A stretch of 64,000 nucleotides of DNA from Tepidimonas alkaliphilus (GCF_007556595.1 NZ_VJNB01000006.1:1-64000); one strand, 5' to 3'. Counted from the stretch's first letter, positions 9,617 through 23,423 are shown. Notes: generated by a model from the sequence alone, not told the origin. Numbers and translations are program-made.

Positions 9617-10389
9617 GCGCGCCGCCAGCCTCATGCCCCGCCAGCGCCGCCGGTTGTCTGCGCGCGCAAGGATTGCGCAAGCGCTACCGCGCCCGCACCG
9701 TCGTGCACGACGTGTCGCTGCAGGTGCGCGGCGGCGAAGTGGTCGGGCTGCTGGGCCCCAACGGCGCCGGCAAGACCACCTCGTTCTACATGATCGTCGG
9801 GCTGGTGCGCGCCGACGCTGGCGAGCTCTGGATCGATGAGCAGCCCGTTGGCCACCTGCCGGTGCACCGCCGCGCGCGCATGGGGCTGGGCTACCTGCCG
9901 CAGGAGGCGTCGATTTTCCGCAAGCTGACGGTGGCGCAGAACGTGCGCGCGGTGCTGGAGCTGCAACGCGATGAGCTGGGTCGCCCACTGCCCGAAAACG
10001 AGCTGCGCCAGCGACTCGACGCTTTACTGGCCGAATTGCATATCGATCACCTGCGTGACATGCCTGCGCCGGCGCTGTCCGGCGGGGAGCGCCGCCGCGT
10101 CGAAATCGCGCGCGCGCTGGCGGCGCGACCGCGCTTTATTCTGCTCGACGAACCGTTCGCCGGGGTCGATCCGATCGCGGTGATTGACATCCAGCGCATC
10201 ATCGGCTTTCTGAAAAGCCGCGGCATCGGGGTGCTGATCACCGACCACAACGTGCGCGAAACGCTGGGCATCTGCGACCACGCCTACATCATCAGTGAGG
10301 GGCGGGTGCTGGCGCACGGCACGCCGGCGCAAATCGTTGACGACGCCGAAGTGCGTCGCGTCTATCTCGGCGAGCACTTCCGCCTGTAA
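9613..10389 (+). CDS. lptB: LPS export ABC transporter ATPase LptB
   Basis: ATPase that with LptF and LptG extracts lipopolysaccharide from the inner membrane. It has 258 residues. Walker A is [13 protein letters not shown], the signature is [15 protein letters not shown] and Walker B is [13 protein letters not shown]. The segment [20 protein letters not shown] is typical of LptB. The start is GTG overlapping the lptA stop, and rpoN begins three bases after the stop, giving a tight lptA-lptB-rpoN unit. Confidence 0.95.
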   Translation: MSAPPASCPASAAGCLRAQGLRKRYRARTVVHDVSLQVRGGEVVGLLGPNGAGKTTSFYMIVGLVRADAGELWIDEQPVGHLPVHRRARMGLGYLPQEASIFRKLTVAQNVRAVLELQRDELGRPLPENELRQRLDALLAELHIDHLRDMPAPALSGGERRRVEIARALAARPRFILLDEPFAGVDPIAVIDIQRIIGFLKSRGIGVLITDHNVRETLGICDHAYIISEGRVLAHGTPAQIVDDAEVRRVYLGEHFRL

Positions 10390-10392
10390 GCC

Positions 10393-11952
10393 ATGGGGCT
10401 CAAGACCAGTCTCGGGCTGCGCCTAACCCAGCAGCTGACGCTGACGCCGCAGTTGCAGCAATCGTTGCGCTTGCTGCAGCTGTCGGCGCTGGAGCTGGCC
10501 CAGGAAGTCGAGCAGATGCTGGCCGATAACCCTTTTCTCGAACGCGCCGACGACGCCGCCGAGGATCGAGAACCCGACGAATCCGAGTGGAAGTCTTCAA
10601 CGGCCAGCGAAGCCAACGACCCATTCGACAGCGAGGCAGCCCAGCCCGACACGGTCAGCCTGTTCGAAGCCAGCGCCCCTTTGGCGCAGGAAGATTGGGA
10701 GGCTCAACTCGACGAGGATGCCGGAGGGTGGCGCGACCTCGACCCCGACACCGCCCTCGGCCCCGATTGGCACTGGGAAAGCCCCGGCCTGGAACGCGAC
10801 GGACGTTGGCTCGACGACGAGGATCCGCCGAGCGCGGGCGACTTGGCCAGCCGTCCACCGCGACTGCAAGATCATCTGCACGCGCAGGCACTGGCGCTGC
10901 ACCTCAACGAAGAGGAGCAAGCGGCGCTGCACTTTTTGATCGAGTCGCTGGATGACGACGGCTACCTCAGCGAGCCGCTGGAGGCGCTGGCGCAAGCGCT
11001 GCTGGCTCGGGACGCAGCCGGCGCCGACCCTGAACGCGCCGAGGAGCTGCTGGCCTTGCTGCGCCGCGCCTTGGGCTGGCTGCAGGCGATGGAGCCCGCC
11101 GGCGTCGGCGCGCGCGACCTGGCCGAATGCCTACGGCTGCAGGTGCTGGAGCAGCGCGACTCGCCCGCGGCGCGCGTCGCGCTGGCCTTATGCGCCCAGC
11201 CCTTGGAGTGGATCGCGCGGCGCGACCTCAAGCGGCTGCAAGCGGCCACCGGCCTGGAGCCAGCGTTGCTGCGCGCGGGGCTGGCGTTGCTGACGCGGCT
11301 CGATCCCAAGCCGGGGCGGCGCTTCGCCGACACCGAACGGCTGGTCATCGTGCCCGACGTGCTGGTTCGCGTGCGCGGCACGGAGTTCGACGTGCAGCTC
11401 AACCCCGCCGTGCAGCCGCGGCTGCGCATCTGCGACGCCTACGCCCAGGCGCTGCGCCACCACCGCGGCGGCGACCTGCAGCAGCGACTGCAGGAGGCGC
11501 GCTGGTTCATCAAAAACCTGCAGCAACGCGGCGAAACTTTGCTGCGCGTGGCGCGCGCCATCGTGCAGCGCCAACGCAGCTTCTTCCTGCACGGCGACAT
11601 CGGCATGCAGCCGCTGGTGCTGCGCGACATCGCCGAGGAGCTGGGCTTGCACGAATCGACCATCAGCCGCGTCACCCACGGCAAATACATGGCCACGCCG
11701 CGCGGCACCTATGAGCTGAAATACTTCTTCGGCTCGGCGCTGGCCACCGACGGCGGCGGCAACGCCTCCAGCACCGCGGTGCGCGCGCTGATTCGGCAGC
11801 TGATCGCCGAGGAGGATCCGCGCCAGCCGCTCAGCGACGCGCAAATCGCCGAGCGGCTCAAGGAACACGGCATCGAGTGCGCGCGGCGCACGGTGGCCAA
11901 ATACCGCGAGGCGCTGCGCATCCCCACCGCCACCCTGCGCCGCGCGCGCTGA
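10393..11952 (+). CDS. rpoN: RNA polymerase sigma-54 factor
   Basis: Alternative sigma factor for -24/-12 promoters that needs enhancer-binding activators. It has 519 residues. The Gln/Leu-rich activator-interacting region I covers about 1-48 (LTQQLTLTPQLQQSLRLLQL). An acidic region II spans about 50-155, and core-binding and helix-turn-helix parts follow (DIAEELGLHESTISRVTHGK). The RpoN box reads ARRTVAKYRE near the C-terminus. Placement directly after lptB is conserved in proteobacteria. RpoN often supports nitrogen and flagellar genes, but no -24/-12 promoter was identified in the window. Confidence 0.97.
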   Translation: MGLKTSLGLRLTQQLTLTPQLQQSLRLLQLSALELAQEVEQMLADNPFLERADDAAEDREPDESEWKSSTASEANDPFDSEAAQPDTVSLFEASAPLAQEDWEAQLDEDAGGWRDLDPDTALGPDWHWESPGLERDGRWLDDEDPPSAGDLASRPPRLQDHLHAQALALHLNEEEQAALHFLIESLDDDGYLSEPLEALAQALLARDAAGADPERAEELLALLRRALGWLQAMEPAGVGARDLAECLRLQVLEQRDSPAARVALALCAQPLEWIARRDLKRLQAATGLEPALLRAGLALLTRLDPKPGRRFADTERLVIVPDVLVRVRGTEFDVQLNPAVQPRLRICDAYAQALRHHRGGDLQQRLQEARWFIKNLQQRGETLLRVARAIVQRQRSFFLHGDIGMQPLVLRDIAEELGLHESTISRVTHGKYMATPRGTYELKYFFGSALATDGGGNASSTAVRALIRQLIAEEDPRQPLSDAQIAERLKEHGIECARRTVAKYREALRIPTATLRRAR

Positions 11953-11968
11953 GCGCCCCGCCCCAGCC

Positions 11969-13153
11969 ATGGACGACCTGCATCTCTACCTGCCCGCCCC
12001 TGGCGGCGCCGCCGCGTTGTTGGCCGACGAGATCGCCGCCTTGGGCGTCTGCCCGCGGGAGCAGCTGACGGTGCAGCGCAGCGGCGTGGCGCTGCAGGGC
12101 AACTGGGACGCCGTGCTGCGGCTCAATCTGCACAGCCGCATCGCGCAGCGCGTGCTGCTGCGGCTCTGGGAAGGACCCTACCGCGACGAAAATGATGTGT
12201 ATGCAGCGGCCGCCGGCGTGGCGTGGGAAGACTGGTTTGGCCCGCGGCAGACGATCAAGGTGGAGGTCACCGCGCAAAGGAGCCCGTTGCGCAGCGTGCA
12301 GTTCGCAGCGCTGCGCGTCAAGGACGCGGTGTGCGATCGGCTGCGCCAGCGCTGCGGCGCGCGCCCGAGCGTCGATACCGCGCAGCCGGATGTGCGGCTG
12401 CACCTGCACCTGCAGGAGCGGCGGCTGGCGCTGCTGCTGGACACCAGCGGCGAGCCGTTGTTCAAGCGCGGCTGGCGCGCAGACCAAGGCGACGCGCCGC
12501 TGAAGGAGACGCTGGCCGCGGCGGTGCTGGCCGCCACCGGCTGGGACGCCGAGGCCGAGGAGCCGCCGCCGCTCGTGGATCCGTTCTGCGGCAGCGGCAC
12601 GCTGGCCATCGAGGCGGCGCAGCGCCTGCTGCGGCTGGCGCCGGGGCGCGCGCGGCGCTTCGCCTTCGAGGCGCTGCGGCCCCACGACGCGGCGCGCTGG
12701 GCGGCGCTGCGCGAGGAGGCGCGCGCCGTCGAGCGCCCTTGGCCGCCGCCGCGCGGCGCCCGGATTTTTGGCAGCGATGTCTCTTTCCGAATGGTCGATT
12801 TTGCGCGGCGCAACGCAGCCCGCGCCGGGGTGCTGAGCGCCTTGGAATTACGCGGCGGCGACGCGCTGCAGCGCCGCCCGCCGACACCCACCCCAGGCGT
12901 GCTGGCGCTCAACCCGCCGTATGGCGAGCGCATCGGCGCCGCCGGCGTGGCCGGCGCGCTTGGCGCCGAAGCGTTCTGGGCGCAACTGGCAACACACTGG
13001 AAGACGCATTGGGCCGGCTGGACAGCGTGGATCCTGTCGCCTGACACCGAGCTGCCGCGACGACTGCGGCTGCAAGCGTCGCAGCGCATGCCGCTGTTCA
13101 ACGGCCCGATCGAATGCCGGTTGTGGCGTTTTGACCTCCTCCCCCGAAAATGA
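11969..13153 (+). CDS. THUMP-domain RNA methyltransferase, RlmL N-terminal type
   Basis: S-adenosylmethionine-dependent methyltransferase related to the N-terminal half of RlmL (23S rRNA m2G). It has 394 residues. A THUMP-like RNA-binding part (about 1-160) precedes a Rossmann domain containing DPFCGSGTLAIEAAQ and the catalytic NPPYGER motif, as in guanine N2 methyltransferases. It lacks the RlmK half found in the fused enterobacterial protein. It starts 16 bases after rpoN. The exact target base is inferred, not shown. Confidence 0.85.
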   Translation: MDDLHLYLPAPGGAAALLADEIAALGVCPREQLTVQRSGVALQGNWDAVLRLNLHSRIAQRVLLRLWEGPYRDENDVYAAAAGVAWEDWFGPRQTIKVEVTAQRSPLRSVQFAALRVKDAVCDRLRQRCGARPSVDTAQPDVRLHLHLQERRLALLLDTSGEPLFKRGWRADQGDAPLKETLAAAVLAATGWDAEAEEPPPLVDPFCGSGTLAIEAAQRLLRLAPGRARRFAFEALRPHDAARWAALREEARAVERPWPPPRGARIFGSDVSFRMVDFARRNAARAGVLSALELRGGDALQRRPPTPTPGVLALNPPYGERIGAAGVAGALGAEAFWAQLATHWKTHWAGWTAWILSPDTELPRRLRLQASQRMPLFNGPIECRLWRFDLLPRK

Positions 13154-13220
13154 TAAAAACATACCATAGCCTTAGGCTATCTGCATGATTGTGATGTTTT
13201 TTGCCAACTTTGAGGGCTGA

Positions 13221-13250
13221 TTGCGCCAGTTGGCCCGGGCTTGTGATAAA
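13221..13250 (+). promoter_or_regulatory. Sigma-70-type promoter of the small RNA
   Basis: A TTGCGC -35 (13221-13226) and GATAAA -10 (13245-13250) are separated by 18 bases. A TG one base upstream of the -10 makes it an extended -10. Transcription should start near 13256-13258, just before the first stem-loop. It reads away from the methyltransferase gene into the small RNA. Confidence 0.6.
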
Positions 13251-13255
13251 TTCTC

Positions 13256-13359
13256 AGGTGAGCCCTACGCGGCTCCCCGCTTTTCCTCCCTGAGCGGGTG
13301 CCTTTGTGTGTGACAGCAAAAGGCTTGAACCCCCGACTCCGCGTCGGGGGTCTTTTTTT
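13256..13359 (+). ncRNA. Small RNA of four stem-loops with an anti-Shine-Dalgarno loop
   Basis: A roughly 100-base transcript is predicted between a good promoter and an intrinsic terminator, with no open frame of note. It folds by eye into four consecutive hairpins. Stem 1 pairs GAGCC 13260-13264 with GGCTC 13271-13275. Stem 2 pairs CCCGCT 13276-13281 with AGCGGG 13293-13298, and its 11-base loop presents CCTCC at 13285-13289, the complement of a ribosome binding site. Stem 3 pairs GCCTTT 13300-13305 with AAAGGC 13319-13324. Stem 4 is the terminator. This matches my recollection of the betaproteobacterial toxic small RNA family found in clone-toxicity screens; the family name needs a covariance-model search. 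Confidence 0.72.
13330..13359 (+). terminator. Intrinsic terminator of the small RNA
   Basis: An eight-base-pair perfect stem, CCCCCGAC (13330-13337) with GTCGGGGG (13343-13350), is closed by a five-base loop and followed by TCTTTTTTT. It ends the small RNA. The paaJ stop on the opposite strand is 38 bases further on. Confidence 0.9.
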
Positions 13360-13396
13360 GGCGCTGGTTTTAGGCCCTGATCAACAAGCGCGGTCG

Positions 13397-14599
<1,203 letters not shown>

Positions 14600-14678
14600 G
14601 GCAGGCAGTCGGAAGGGGATCGAAGAGGGAAGCCGGCGGGAGGCGCCTCACGGCGCGACCTCCCACCCGATGCGAGGC

Positions 14679-16727
<2,049 letters not shown>

Positions 16728-16800
16728 CGGGATCAGGTTCTCGGTGGGTCAATAAGGCAGGGAGCACCGCGCCGGCCCGGGCGCGGCGACGGGCGGGTCG

Positions 16801-17576
<776 letters not shown>

Positions 17577-17580
<4 letters not shown>

Positions 17581-19451
17581 GCCGCGCCTCCCAGACCATC
17601 GTCGCCGAGGTAGGCCGCCAGCACGCGCGGGTCGCGCTGCACCTCGGCCGGGGTGCCGCGCGCGATCACGGTGCCGAAGTCCAGCACCGTGATGCGGTCG
17701 GCCAGGTTCATCACGAACTCCATGTCGTGCTCCACGATCAGGATGCCCAGACCCTCGCGGCGCAGCTGATCCAGCAGCCGCGCCAGCGCCTGCTTTTCCA
17801 GATGGCGCAGACCCGCAGCCGGCTCGTCCAGCAGCAGCAGCGCCGGCTGGGCCGCCAGCGCCCGGGCAATCTCGACGATGCGCTGTTGGCCCAAAGCCAG
17901 CGACCCGGCGGGCGCGTGCGCGTGCTCGGCCAGCCCGCAGCGCTCGATCTGGCGCATGGCCTCGGCCAGCAGCGCGGCTTCCTCGTGCCGATCCAGCCGC
18001 AGCATGCTGGCCAGCCAGCCGCGCCGCCCGCGCAGGTGCGCGCCCAGCGCCACGTTGTCCAGCACGCTGCGCTGGCCCAGCAGCCGCACGTGCTGGAAGG
18101 TGCGCGCCAGCCCGCGGCGCGCAAACGCCCGCGACGGCTGCCCGGTCATCGGCTCGCCCAGCAGCCGCACCTCGCCCTCGGTGGGGTCGTCGACGCCGGA
18201 GATCATGTTGAAGAACGTGCTCTTGCCGGCGCCGTTGGGGCCGATCAGCGCGTGCACCTCGCCGGCGCGCACCTCCAGCAACACCTTGCTGTTGGCCACC
18301 AGGCCGCCGAAGCGCTTGGTGACGTCGCGCGCCTCCACCAGCACCGTGCCGGGCGGCGGCAGCGGCCGCGTCGGCAGGGGCGCCGCCGCCGGCAGCCGGG
18401 CCGGGGCGGGGCGTACGCCGGCGCGGCGCGCCCAGCGCGCCAGCGTCGGCCACAGCCCCTCCGCATGGCGCTGCAGCACCACCATCATCAGCAGGCCGAA
18501 GACGACGATCTCGAAGTTGCCGCTGGTGCCCAGCAGCCGCGGCAGCCAGTCCTGCAGCTGCTCCTTCAGCAGCGCGATCAGCGTGGCGCCCAGCACCGCG
18601 CCCCACAGGTGGCCGCTGCCGCCGACCACCGCCATGAACAGGTACTCGATGCCGATGTTGATGTTGAACGGCGTCGGGTTGACGAAGCGCTGCAGGTGCG
18701 CGTAGAGCCAGCCCGAGACCGCCGCCAGCAGCGCCGCCAGCAGAAACACCTGCGCGCGCAGCCGCCCGGTGTCCACGCCCATCGACTCGGCCATCACGCG
18801 CCCGCTCTTGAGCGCCCGGATCGCGCGGCCCGTGCGCGAATCCAGCAGATTGTGCAGCGCCCACAGCGCCAGCAGCACCACCGCCCAGATCAGCACCCCC
18901 AGGTGACGCGGATCGGCCAGCGACAGCCCGAACAGCTCCAGAGGCCTGATGCCGGTCAGGCCGGTGTGGCCGCCGAGAAAGCCGAGGTTGCCAAACAGAA
19001 AGTAGAGGCTCAGCCCCCAGGCGATCGTGGCCAGCGGCAGGTAGTGCCCGCCGAGGCGCAGCGTGACGGCGCCCAGCACGCCGGCCACCAGCGCCGTCAG
19101 CACAAGCCCCAGCGCCAGCCCGAGCCATGGCAGCAGCGCCGGCGGCAGCCCTTGCAGCGCCTCGGCCACCGCCGGCGCGGTGCACACCCAAGCGGTGGCG
19201 TAGGCCCCCAGCCCCACAAAGGCGGCCTGGCCAAACGACGTCATGCCGCCGACGCCGGTCAGCATCACCAGGCCCAGCGCCACCAGCGCGTGCAGCCCGA
19301 TGTAGTTCAGCAGCGTCACCGTAAACGGCGGCAGCCAGCCCCACGCGGCGGCCAGCGCCGCCACCGCCAGCAGCGTCAGCGTGCGCGTGGTCAGTGCGCC
19401 CGGGGCGGCGGCCGGTGCGGTCATCGAAGGGGAGGAAGCCGGTGCGCTCAT
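17577..19451 (-). CDS. Fused LivM permease-LivG ATPase of a Liv-type ABC importer
   Basis: A 624-residue fusion of inner-membrane permease and ATPase. Residues about 20-330 are LivM-like with eight or more membrane segments, including [21 protein letters not shown] short Pro/Ala-rich linker (about 335-365) leads to a LivG ATPase with Walker [13 protein letters not shown], a signature-like [15 protein letters not shown] and Walker [12 protein letters not shown]. In most systems these are two proteins. The start at 19451 overlaps the livH stop (ATGA). I see no frameshift; the frame is continuous through the linker, so the fusion appears genuine. Confidence 0.9.
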
Positions 19452-20476
19452 TCCTCGTCCTCCACGTGGTGGCTGCGCAGCGAGCGCCACAGCAACACCG
19501 GAATGATCAGCGTAAACACCAGCACTTCTTTGAACGCGCTGGCCCAGAACGAGGCGAACGCCTCCAGTTGCCCGACCAGCAGCGCGCCCAGCAGCGCCAG
19601 CGGGTAGCTGGCCAGCCCGCCGATGATCGCGGCGACGAACCCCTTGAGCCCGACCAAAAAGCCGGTGTCGTAATAAACCGTCGTGATGGGCGCAATCAGC
19701 AGCCCGGAGACCGCCCCGATCAGCGCCGCCAGCGCAAAGCTCAAATCGCCCGACAGCTCGGTCGGGATGCCCATCAGGCGCGCGCCGACGCGGTTGATGG
19801 CGGTGGCGCGCAGCGCCTTGCCGAGCAGCGTGCGCTCAAAGAAGGCAAACATGGCCAGCACCAACGCCACCGTGACGCCGATCACCACCAACGCCTGCCC
19901 GCCGACCGGCAGCCCGCCCAGATCCAGCCGCGCCTCCGAGAACGGCGGGGTGCGCGCGCCCTCCGCGCCGAAGAACCACAGGCCCAGCCCCATCAGCACG
20001 CCGTGCAGCGCCACCGCCACGATCAGCAACACCAGCACGGTGGCGTGCGCCAGCGGCCGAAACGCCAGCCGGTACGTCAGCGGCCCCAGCGGCGTGACCA
20101 GCAGCAGCACCGCCAGCGCCTGCCCGAGCAGCGACGCCGGCCGCCACACCAGCAACGCCAGCGCCGCCAGCCCCGGCAGCGCAACGCACCACAGCAGCGT
20201 GGACCACCAGTCCACGGTGGCGCCGCGGCGCTGGCGCCACAGCTCCAGCGCCAGCACCGCCGCAGCCATCGCCAGCAGCAGCCACAGGATGCCCGGCGTG
20301 GCGCCGGCCTGCAGCGCCGCCATCGCCAGCGCCGCGTAGGCCACCAGCTCCCCCTGCGGCACAAAGATGACGCGCGTGACCGAAAACACCAGCACCAAGG
20401 CAAGTGCCATCAAGGCGTAGATGGCCCCGTTGACGATGCCGTCCTGCGCCAGAAAAAGGGCAATCTGCCAATCCAT
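19448..20476 (-). CDS. livH: Branched-chain-type ABC transporter permease LivH
   Basis: Inner-membrane permease subunit of 342 residues, slightly longer than usual because of a membrane-rich insertion around 70-140. The family region includes GIVNGAIYALMALALVLVFSV at the N-terminus and the loop ATAINRVGARLMGIPTE. The C-terminal GLKGFVAAIIGGLASYPLALLGALLVG is the typical permease signature. It begins 13 bases after livK and overlaps livMG. Confidence 0.9.
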   Translation of the reverse strand: MDWQIALFLAQDGIVNGAIYALMALALVLVFSVTRVIFVPQGELVAYAALAMAALQAGATPGILWLLLAMAAAVLALELWRQRRGATVDWWSTLLWCVALPGLAALALLVWRPASLLGQALAVLLLVTPLGPLTYRLAFRPLAHATVLVLLIVAVALHGVLMGLGLWFFGAEGARTPPFSEARLDLGGLPVGGQALVVIGVTVALVLAMFAFFERTLLGKALRATAINRVGARLMGIPTELSGDLSFALAALIGAVSGLLIAPITTVYYDTGFLVGLKGFVAAIIGGLASYPLALLGALLVGQLEAFASFWASAFKEVLVFTLIIPVLLWRSLRSHHVEDEE

Positions 20477-20489
20477 GCGGCCTCACGCT

Positions 20490-21635
20490 TTACGGCGCGT
20501 ATTTCCAGGTGCCGTTTTCGATGCGCACCATGACACGCGCGCGCTGATCCAGCCCGTTGTGGTCGGTGGGCGACATGTTGAAGATGCCGTGCGCCCCGGC
20601 GACGTTTTTGACGCTTTCCAGCGCGTCGCGCAGCGCGGCGCGAAACTCGGGCGTGCCGGGCTTGGCTTTTTTGAGCGCCTGCGGCACGGCGGCCTGCAGC
20701 AGCAGCCCGGCGTCCCAGGCGTGGCCGCCGAAGGTGGTGACACTGCCCTTGCCGTAGGCGTCCTCGTAGGCCTTCACGTAAGCCTGCGCGGACTTCTTGA
20801 CCGGATGGTCGTTGGGGAGCTGGTCGGCCACCAGCATCGGGCCGGCGGGCAGCAGCGTGCCCTCGCAGTCCTTGCCGCAGACGCGCAGGAAGTCGTTGTT
20901 GGCCACGCCGTGCGTCTGGTAGATCTTGCCGGCGTAGCCGCGCTCTTTCAGCGTTTTTTGCGGCAGCGCCGCCGGCGTGCCGGAGCCGGCGATCAGCACC
21001 GCGTCGGGCCGCGCCGCGATGATTTTGAGCACCTGGCCAGTGACGGAGGTGTCGGTGCGGTTGTAGCGCTCGTTGGCGACGATGTTGAGCTTCTTCACCC
21101 CGGCGGCCTTGGCGAACTCCTGGTACCAGCCCTCGCCATAGGCGTCGGCAAAGCCGATGAAGGCGACGTTGCGCACGCCGTTGTCGGCCATGTGGGTGGC
21201 GATGGCCATCGCCATCAGGATGTCGTTCTGCGGCGTCTTGAACACCCAGCGGCGCTTGTCGTCGACCGGCTCGACGATGCGCGCCGAGGCCGCCAGCGAG
21301 ATCATCGGCACGCGCGCCTCGGCCACCACGTCGATCATCGCCAGCGAGTTGGGCGTGGTGGTGGAGCCGATGACCACATCGACTTTGTTTTCGCTGATCA
21401 GCTTGCGCGTGTTGGTCACCGCCGCTGTAGTGTCGCTGGCGTCGTCAAGCACGATGTAGTTGACCTTCTCGCCAGCAATGGTTTGCGGCAACAGGCTGAT
21501 GGTGTTTTTCTCTGGGATGCCCAGCGACGCCGCCGGGCCGGTGGCCGACAGCGTCACGCCTACCTGGATATCGGCCCAGGCTGCCCCCATGGGAGCAGCC
21601 GCGGCCAGGGTCAGCAGTAAATGGCGCAGTTTCAT
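20490..21635 (-). CDS. livK: Periplasmic substrate-binding protein of the Liv-type importer
   Basis: Periplasmic binding protein of 381 residues (type I fold). A Sec signal peptide MKLRHLLLTLAAAAPMGAAWA precedes the mature start DIQVGVTLSATGPAASLG. The segment IGSTTTPNSLAMIDVV lies in the ligand-binding region. Position next to paaE suggests an aromatic acid ligand, as in other Burkholderiales Paa clusters; the leucine-type name is a family label only. The gap to paaE is 114 bases, the longest inside the Paa run before paaZ, and could hold an extra promoter. Confidence 0.88.
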   Translation of the reverse strand: MKLRHLLLTLAAAAPMGAAWADIQVGVTLSATGPAASLGIPEKNTISLLPQTIAGEKVNYIVLDDASDTTAAVTNTRKLISENKVDVVIGSTTTPNSLAMIDVVAEARVPMISLAASARIVEPVDDKRRWVFKTPQNDILMAMAIATHMADNGVRNVAFIGFADAYGEGWYQEFAKAAGVKKLNIVANERYNRTDTSVTGQVLKIIAARPDAVLIAGSGTPAALPQKTLKERGYAGKIYQTHGVANNDFLRVCGKDCEGTLLPAGPMLVADQLPNDHPVKKSAQAYVKAYEDAYGKGSVTTFGGHAWDAGLLLQAAVPQALKKAKPGTPEFRAALRDALESVKNVAGAHGIFNMSPTDHNGLDQRARVMVRIENGTWKYAP

Positions 21636-21749
21636 GGCAGTCTCCTCGGCGAGGGTGGTTCAACGTGCAGGCTGGCGGCCTTCGCGGCCGACCCGCCCGC
21701 GCTTGGGGAGCGGCGCATCCGGGCAGAATGCCAAACGCCCGGCCGCTGC

Positions 21750-22847
21750 TTAGCGCTCGTCAAAACTCAGCGTCAATGTAGGCGTGCAGGGGCGCGCCTG
21801 GCAAGTCAGCACGAATCCTTCGGCCACCTCCTTTTCGGTCAAGCCAAAATTGCGCTCCATCACCACTTGGCCGCGCAGCACCTTGGCGCGGCAGGTGCTG
21901 CAGACGCCGCCTTTGCAGGAGTAGGGCAAGTCCAACCCCGCTTCCAAGGCTGCGTCCAACACCGTTTCGCCGGCAACGATCGGCACCTCGTGCTGCTTGC
22001 CGTCCAGCACGACGATGGCCTGGGCGGCGGCGTGCGCCGCGCGGCGCGCCCCGGCGGCGTCCACATCAGCCTGCACCTTGGCAGCCTGCGCCGCGTCGGT
22101 GGTGAAGCGCTCGCTGTGGATGCGGCCTTCCGGCACCCCGGCGGCCCGCAGCGCGCGCTCAGTGGCCTGGATCATGGCCTGCGGCCCACAGATGAACACC
22201 TCGTCCATGCTGGCCGGCGGCAGCAGCGCGTCCATGATGGCGCGCACCTTGGCCTCGTCCAGCCGGCCCTGCAGCAGATCCACCTCCTGCGCTTGACGCG
22301 ACAGCACATGGATCATGGTGAAGCGGTCGAGGTAGCGGTCTTTAAGATCCTGCAGCGCCTCGTTGAACATGATGCTGGCGGTGCGACGGTTGCCATACAC
22401 CAGCGTGAATTTGCTGTGCGGCTGCTCCTCCAGCGTGCTGGCCACGATCGACAGAATTGGCGTGATGCCGGATCCTGCGGCAAACCCCACCCGGTGCAGC
22501 GCGCGCGGCCGCTGCACGGTAAAACGGCCCTGCGGCGGCATCACCTCCAGCACCTGCCCGGGGTGCAGCGACTGCACGGCCCAGTTGGAGAAGCGCCCGC
22601 CGGCCACCGGCTTGATGCCGATTTCCAGCTCGCCCCAGCGCTCGTAGCGCGAGCGCGGGCTGCAGATCGAGTAGTTGCGCCGCAGCTCCTCGCCGTCGAG
22701 CCGCGCGCGCAGCGTCAGGTACTGCCCGGGCTCGAAGCGGAAGGTCTCGCGCAGTTCCTCGGGCACGACGAAGGTGATCGCCACCGCGCCGCCGGCTTCA
22801 GGGCTGACGCGCTGGATTTTTAGGGGGTGGAATCGGGGCACGCTCAT
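21750..22847 (-). CDS. paaE: Phenylacetyl-CoA epoxidase reductase subunit
   Basis: Supplies electrons from NAD(P)H to the PaaABCD epoxidase. It has 365 residues. The N-terminal FAD/NAD domain (about 1-245) contains RRNYSICSP and GSGITPILSI. The C-terminal plant-type [2Fe-2S] ferredoxin domain has the Cys cluster in LPYSCKGGVCSTCRAKVL and the last ligand in FVLTCQARP. The start has a nearby GAGGGG-like ribosome binding site. It lies 27 bases after paaD. Confidence 0.95.
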   Translation of the reverse strand: MSVPRFHPLKIQRVSPEAGGAVAITFVVPEELRETFRFEPGQYLTLRARLDGEELRRNYSICSPRSRYERWGELEIGIKPVAGGRFSNWAVQSLHPGQVLEVMPPQGRFTVQRPRALHRVGFAAGSGITPILSIVASTLEEQPHSKFTLVYGNRRTASIMFNEALQDLKDRYLDRFTMIHVLSRQAQEVDLLQGRLDEAKVRAIMDALLPPASMDEVFICGPQAMIQATERALRAAGVPEGRIHSERFTTDAAQAAKVQADVDAAGARRAAHAAAQAIVVLDGKQHEVPIVAGETVLDAALEAGLDLPYSCKGGVCSTCRAKVLRGQVVMERNFGLTEKEVAEGFVLTCQARPCTPTLTLSFDER

Positions 22848-22874
22848 CGGGGCGCCTTGCTGTTCTCGGGGAGG

Positions 22875-23423
22875 TCAATGGGGCTTGAAGTGGTCGAACG
22901 GCTCGCGGCAGTCCAGGCACTGCCACAGCGCCTTGCAGGCGGTGGAGCCGAAGCGCGACACCTCACGGGTGTGGGTGGAGCCGCAGCGCGGGCAGGCCAC
23001 CGCCTCCTCGTCGGCGGCGGCGCGCGGCACGAAGCGCAGCACCTGCGCGCCGCCGACGGCCGGCGCGGCGCAGCGGCCCGGCGGCGCGATGCCGTAGGCG
23101 CGCAGCTCGGCGCGCGCGGCCTCGCTCATCCAGTCGGTGGTCCAGGCGGGGGCCAGCTGCGTGACGACGCGCCCCGGAACGCCCAGGCGCTGCAGCGTCG
23201 CTCGCACGTCGTCCTCGATCTGCGCCATCGCCGGGCAGCCGCTGTAGGTGGGCGTGAGGATCACCTCGACCTGCGCCGGATCGTCGGCGGCGGCGCGCAC
23301 GTCGCGCAGGATGCCCATGTCGGCCAGCGTCACCACCGGGATCTCCGGGTCGGTGAGCGCCTCCAGCGCGGCGCGCACGCGCTCAAGCAGCGCCTCGTCG
23401 ACGGTGGGCAGGGCGGCGGTCAT
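22875..23423 (-). CDS. paaD: Phenylacetyl-CoA epoxidase accessory protein PaaD
   Basis: Required for maturation or function of the epoxidase; belongs to the MIP18/SufT-type DUF59 family with an extra zinc ribbon. It has 182 residues. The DUF59 part has DPEIPVVTLADMGILRDV and TPTYSGCPAM. The C-terminal part has paired cysteines CPRCGS and CLDCREPF. The ATG at 23423 gives the normal N-terminus; a longer reading upstream would overlap paaC. Confidence 0.93.
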   Translation of the reverse strand: MTAALPTVDEALLERVRAALEALTDPEIPVVTLADMGILRDVRAAADDPAQVEVILTPTYSGCPAMAQIEDDVRATLQRLGVPGRVVTQLAPAWTTDWMSEAARAELRAYGIAPPGRCAAPAVGGAQVLRFVPRAAADEEAVACPRCGSTHTREVSRFGSTACKALWQCLDCREPFDHFKPH

